From Nonomuraea helvata (lineage in GTDB: Bacteria; Actinomycetota; Actinomycetes; Streptosporangiales; Streptosporangiaceae), in the NCBI RefSeq assembly GCF_039535785.1, contig NZ_BAAAXV010000011.1, forward strand, positions 248,001 through 312,000: a DNA stretch of 64,000 bases. The letters run 5' to 3'. The notes below the pieces were generated by a model. The model saw only the letters and a list, made by a program, of their open reading frames with translations, did not search any database and was not told where the DNA came from. The position numbers and the translations under genes are program-made. Within the stretch, counting starts at the first letter, position 1. Each line of letters starts with the position of its first letter. Shown here piece after piece: positions 60,978 through 64,000 of the stretch.

Positions 60978-62570
60978 ATGACACGCATGACTGGAGAGCC
61001 GATGCTGTGGTCCGGCTGGGGCGACCCCGCCAAGGCGCGCGAGCTGCCCGAGCAGGTCCGCCGGCTGTTGCGCGACTTCCTCGGCGTGCGCGCGCCGGAC
61101 ACTCCCGCCGTCGCCCTGGAGTCGGTGCGCCTGCCGCCGGTCGCCCTGCCCGGGCCGCTGCTCGGCGCGCTGGCCGAGGTCGTCGGCTCCGCCCACGTGC
61201 TGACCTCCCACGAGGCCCGCGTACGCCACACCCGCGGCAAGTCCACCCCCGACCTGCTGCGGATGCGCGCGGGGGACGGCTCCGACGCCCCCGACGCGGT
61301 GGTGCTGCCCGGCTCGCACGACGAGGTGGCCGAGCTGCTGCGGCTCTGCTCCGCCGAACGCGTCGCCGTGGTGCCCTTCGGCGGCGGCACCTCCGTGGTC
61401 GGCGGGCTCGCGGCGGCCCGCTCCGGCTTCGCCGGGGCGATCGCGCTCGACCTGGGGCGGCTCGACCGGCTGCGCGCCGTGGACCTGGAGTCGCTCGTGG
61501 CCACGTTCGAGCCGGGCGTACGGGCGCCCGAGGCCGAGCGGCTGCTCGCCGGACACGGGCTGACGCTGGGGCACTTCCCCCAGTCCTTCGAGTACGCCAC
61601 GCTCGGCGGCTTCGCGGCGGCCCGCTCCAGCGGCCAGGCCTCGGCCGGGTACGGGCGCTTCGACGACATGGTCGTCGGCCTTACGGTGGCCACGCCGTCC
61701 GGCACCCTGGACCTCGGGCGCGCCCCCAAGTCGGCGGCCGGGCCCGATCTGCGGCAGCTCGTGCTCGGCTCCGAGGGCGCCTTCGGCGTGATCACGTCGC
61801 TCAGGCTGCGCGTGCGGCGAGCTCCGGCCGAGCGCCGGTACGAAGGATGGCGGTTCGGGACGTTCGCGGAGGGATCGGCGGCCTTGCGCGCGCTCGCCCA
61901 GGAAGGGCCGCTCCCCACCGTGCTGCGGCTGTCGGACGAGACCGAGACCATGATCGGCCTGGCCAAGCCGGACGCGATCGGCTCCGGCGGCTCGGGCTGC
62001 CTGCTGATCGCGGGCTACGAAGGCGCTTTCGTGGCGGAGTGGCGGGCGGCGGCTTCGGCCGTCCTGGAGCGGGCGGGCGGCGAGCCGCTGGGCGCGGAGC
62101 CGGGCGAGGCGTGGGAACACGGCCGCTTCTCCGCCCCGTACCTGCGTGACTCGCTGCTCGCCGCCGGGGCCACGGTCGAGACGCTGGAGACCGCCGGGTT
62201 CTGGGCGAACCTGCCGCGGCTCTACGACGCGGTCCGGCTGGCCCTGGCGGGCGCGCTCGGCTCACCGCTGGTCATGTGTCACATCTCCCACGTGTACGAG
62301 ACCGGCGCGTCGCTCTACTTCACCGTCGTCACCGCGCAGGAGGGCGACCCCGTGGCGCAGTGGGAGCGGGCCAAGGTGGCGGCGAACGCGGCCATCGTCG
62401 AGGCGGGGGGCACGATCACGCACCACCACGGGGTCGGACGCGAGCACCGGGACGCCTACGCGGCCGAGCTGGGGCCCGTGGGGGTGAGCGTGCTGCAGGC
62501 GGTCAAGCACCGGCTCGACCCGGCCGGGATACTCAACCCCGGCGTCCTCGTCCCGCCGGACGGCGCCTGA
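60978..62570 (+). CDS. FAD-linked oxidase of the alkyl-DHAP synthase (AGPS) type
   Basis: 530 residues from ATG 60978. The FAD-binding VAVVPFGGGTSVVGGLAA loop (near 132-150) and LGSEGAFGVITSLRLRVRRA follow the vanillyl-alcohol-oxidase fold; the late THHHGVGREHRDAY (near 475-490) is the conserved His region of alkyl-dihydroxyacetone phosphate synthases. It would make ether-linked DHAP or a related product. With GlpD, which supplies DHAP, and a TetR regulator, it forms a small cluster. Confidence 0.85.
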   Translation: MTRMTGEPMLWSGWGDPAKARELPEQVRRLLRDFLGVRAPDTPAVALESVRLPPVALPGPLLGALAEVVGSAHVLTSHEARVRHTRGKSTPDLLRMRAGDGSDAPDAVVLPGSHDEVAELLRLCSAERVAVVPFGGGTSVVGGLAAARSGFAGAIALDLGRLDRLRAVDLESLVATFEPGVRAPEAERLLAGHGLTLGHFPQSFEYATLGGFAAARSSGQASAGYGRFDDMVVGLTVATPSGTLDLGRAPKSAAGPDLRQLVLGSEGAFGVITSLRLRVRRAPAERRYEGWRFGTFAEGSAALRALAQEGPLPTVLRLSDETETMIGLAKPDAIGSGGSGCLLIAGYEGAFVAEWRAAASAVLERAGGEPLGAEPGEAWEHGRFSAPYLRDSLLAAGATVETLETAGFWANLPRLYDAVRLALAGALGSPLVMCHISHVYETGASLYFTVVTAQEGDPVAQWERAKVAANAAIVEAGGTITHHHGVGREHRDAYAAELGPVGVSVLQAVKHRLDPAGILNPGVLVPPDGA

Positions 62571-62671
62571 CGGGCACCCGCGCTCCTGCGCACTTCGGCC
62601 GTGCTCCTTTCAGGAGGTCGCGAGAGGGGCGAGGGCGCGGCAGGGCCACGGCCGCCCGCGACGGCGCGGGT

Positions 62672-63085
62672 TCAGGGAGCCTCGGGCGGGGAGATCCGGT
62701 CGGCCTCCGCCATCGTGGCCGCGGCCTCGCTGTAGCGGTGCAGGGCCTCGTACACCTCGGCCAGGTGCATCAGGGAGGTCACCAGCGGCGCGCCGCCCAT
62801 CGCGCGGGTGAGCGCGGCCGCCTCCTGCGCCATGGGCAGCGCCTCCACGGCCTTGCCCCGCTTCAGCAGCAGCCTCGCCGTCAAGCGCAGGCTGCGGGCC
62901 AGCAGCGCCGTGTGCTCGGGGAACTCCGTGGCCAGCGCCCTGCTGCGCGCCACGGCCTGGCGGGCCCTGCGGAGCGCCGCGCCGCCCCACCGGGAGCCGG
63001 TTTGCGCATATGCCAGCAGACCTTCAATAGCCTCCGCGTCGGAGGTGCCTCTCCGGGTCGCGTCGTCCGGGCTGTTACGGGTCAT
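62672..63085 (-). CDS. Small TPR-like helical protein
   Basis: 137 residues, nearly all helical with TPR-type spacing (RRARQAVARSRALATEF, LRLTARLLLKRGKAVEALPMAQEAAAL, LMHLAEVYEALHRYSEAAATMAEA). It has no signal or membrane segment. Start ATG 63085. Partner unknown. It is divergent from the metallophosphoesterase. Confidence 0.65.
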   Translation of the reverse strand: MTRNSPDDATRRGTSDAEAIEGLLAYAQTGSRWGGAALRRARQAVARSRALATEFPEHTALLARSLRLTARLLLKRGKAVEALPMAQEAAALTRAMGGAPLVTSLMHLAEVYEALHRYSEAAATMAEADRISPPEAP

Positions 63086-63215
63086 GGGCGCCTCCCCTCG
63101 GCGGTCCCAACCGCTTGCTTGGGGGGTGAGGCTACACCATTGCGAACCTTCTGTGTTCCTTGCGGTACGGAGCGTTCATGGTGCGTCATCTGAAGATCGC
63201 GGTAAAGATGAGGAC

Positions 63216-64000
63216 ATGGTGGAAGTCGCGGCTGAACGTGGAAAGCACCTTTCGTCACGGGTGTCGGAGCGGGGCGCGGGGTGGGCCTGTACGCAGACGG
63301 GGACGTTCGCCCAGCTCAGACCCAATGGTCAGGGATTTACCTGGTTGAATGTGGCGACCTTGTGGCGCTCGCGCAACGACATCCTCGCCTCGTTGTTCGG
63401 GGATCCGTCGGGTGAGGTTCGGGCGCGCTGGGTGGCGGCCCAGGAAGCGCGCGGGATTGACCCGGAATTTCGCATCAAGCTATCCGTTGGGGGAAATTTC
63501 AGTTTTCTTCTGCTCGGTGATACAGGAGAGGGAGATGCGTCGCAGTATGCCGTTGTTCCGGGGATGCTGAAACTGGGGGAGGACACGGCATTCGCCGTCA
63601 TAGCCAGTGATGTGATCTATCCGACCGGATCGGGAAACGAGTACTGCGACAAGTTCTTCCGTCCGTACAAGGACTACGACGCCCCGATCTACGCCGTCCC
63701 CGGCAACCACGACTGGTACGACGGGCTCGGCGGGTTCATGCGGGTCTTCTGCGACGCGCCGCCGCTCAAGCCGAAGCCCGACCGCGGGCTGCGCGGGCTG
63801 CTGTGGCGCAAGCCGGAGACGGTCGACGAGGAGCGGCTGGCCAAGGCGCGCGAGCTCAGGGGCAAGCCCGCCCAGCAGGCCACGCAGCCGGCGCCGTACT
63901 GGGCGATCGAGACCGACAGCCTGGTGATCGTCGGCGTCGACACCGGCATCAAGAACGTCATCGACAAGGGGCAGACCGCGTGGCTGCGGCGCGTCTCGCT
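63216..64000 (+). CDS. Metallophosphoesterase, C-terminally cut by the window edge
   Basis: At least 261 residues from ATG 63216 (GTG 63219 alternative) with no stop before the edge. Metal motifs are GDTGEGDAS (residues 101-109), an Asp in IASDVIYPTGS (131-139) and GNHDWYDG (163-170), the normal order for the calcineurin-like fold. It starts with about 90 residues with no clear domain (GTFAQLRPNGQGFTWLN). The substrate is unknown. The 130-base gap before it holds no gene. Confidence 0.88.
   Translation, partial: MVEVAAERGKHLSSRVSERGAGWACTQTGTFAQLRPNGQGFTWLNVATLWRSRNDILASLFGDPSGEVRARWVAAQEARGIDPEFRIKLSVGGNFSFLLLGDTGEGDASQYAVVPGMLKLGEDTAFAVIASDVIYPTGSGNEYCDKFFRPYKDYDAPIYAVPGNHDWYDGLGGFMRVFCDAPPLKPKPDRGLRGLLWRKPETVDEERLAKARELRGKPAQQATQPAPYWAIETDSLVIVGVDTGIKNVIDKGQTAWLRRVS

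Overview
The window is high-GC DNA with frequent GTG and TTG starts, many overlapping coupled genes and several likely leaderless starts. It carries a WhiB regulator, DUF397/DUF5753 regulators, DUF1707, mycothiol-linked DinB-fold proteins, the actinobacterial coproporphyrin-type haem genes and an IdeR/DtxR-type iron box. This fits a morphologically complex actinomycete; a Streptosporangiaceae genus such as Nonomuraea is my best guess, not a proven one. It looks like ordinary chromosome with small accessory scars.

Layout: 0-3.5 kb holds haem genes (end of hemE, cgoX, chdC) around an opposing DUF4349 lipoprotein gene. 3.6-10.8 kb has msrB, a LigD-type polymerase, a metallo-hydrolase, a class F sortase coupled to a likely substrate, and a two-domain acyl-CoA dehydrogenase. 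10.85-12.3 kb is a scar of gene fragments around a 76-bp repeat whose second copy lies at 28.5 kb. 12.3-15.97 kb holds a secreted protein, a TetR without a visible HTH, RidA and a hydrolase. 16.0-16.76 kb is a second scar (serine recombinase and TetR remnants). 16.8-28.3 kb is housekeeping and regulatory: methyltransferases, Nudix, TPR, aldehyde dehydrogenase, a MerR-controlled SDR, PgeF, ATP-dependent DNA ligase with a RibD-type reductase, HxlR.

28.8-38.5 kb includes GlgX, OsmC, an ECF sigma factor coupled to a DinB-fold partner, a serine hydrolase, an HD hydrolase, an ankyrin/HEAT protein and DUF1707. 38.5-42.1 kb is a compact sulfate-assimilation operon (nirA, a 47-aa zinc ribbon not previously called here, cysH, chelatase) behind a Cys-Cys leader peptide. 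42.8-44.7 kb is a WhiJ-like DUF397/XRE/ATPase locus with two palindromes sharing the core TGCACGTGCA. 45.5-49.6 kb has rsgA with a 17-codon upstream ORF, then an ECF sigma/zinc anti-sigma pair followed by a CHRD protein. glyA follows, behind a ZTP riboswitch.

51.2-52.6 kb is a TnpB-only insertion sequence beside a YihY membrane protein gene. 55.0-57.2 kb is a type VII-style toxin module (YbaB-like, EspC-like, toxin-like, acidic immunity candidate). The right end has WhiB, an iron-boxed sucrase/ferredoxin-like gene, a glpD-tetR-alkyl-DHAP-synthase-like cluster and a metallophosphoesterase running off the edge. No tRNA, rRNA or CRISPR array was seen.
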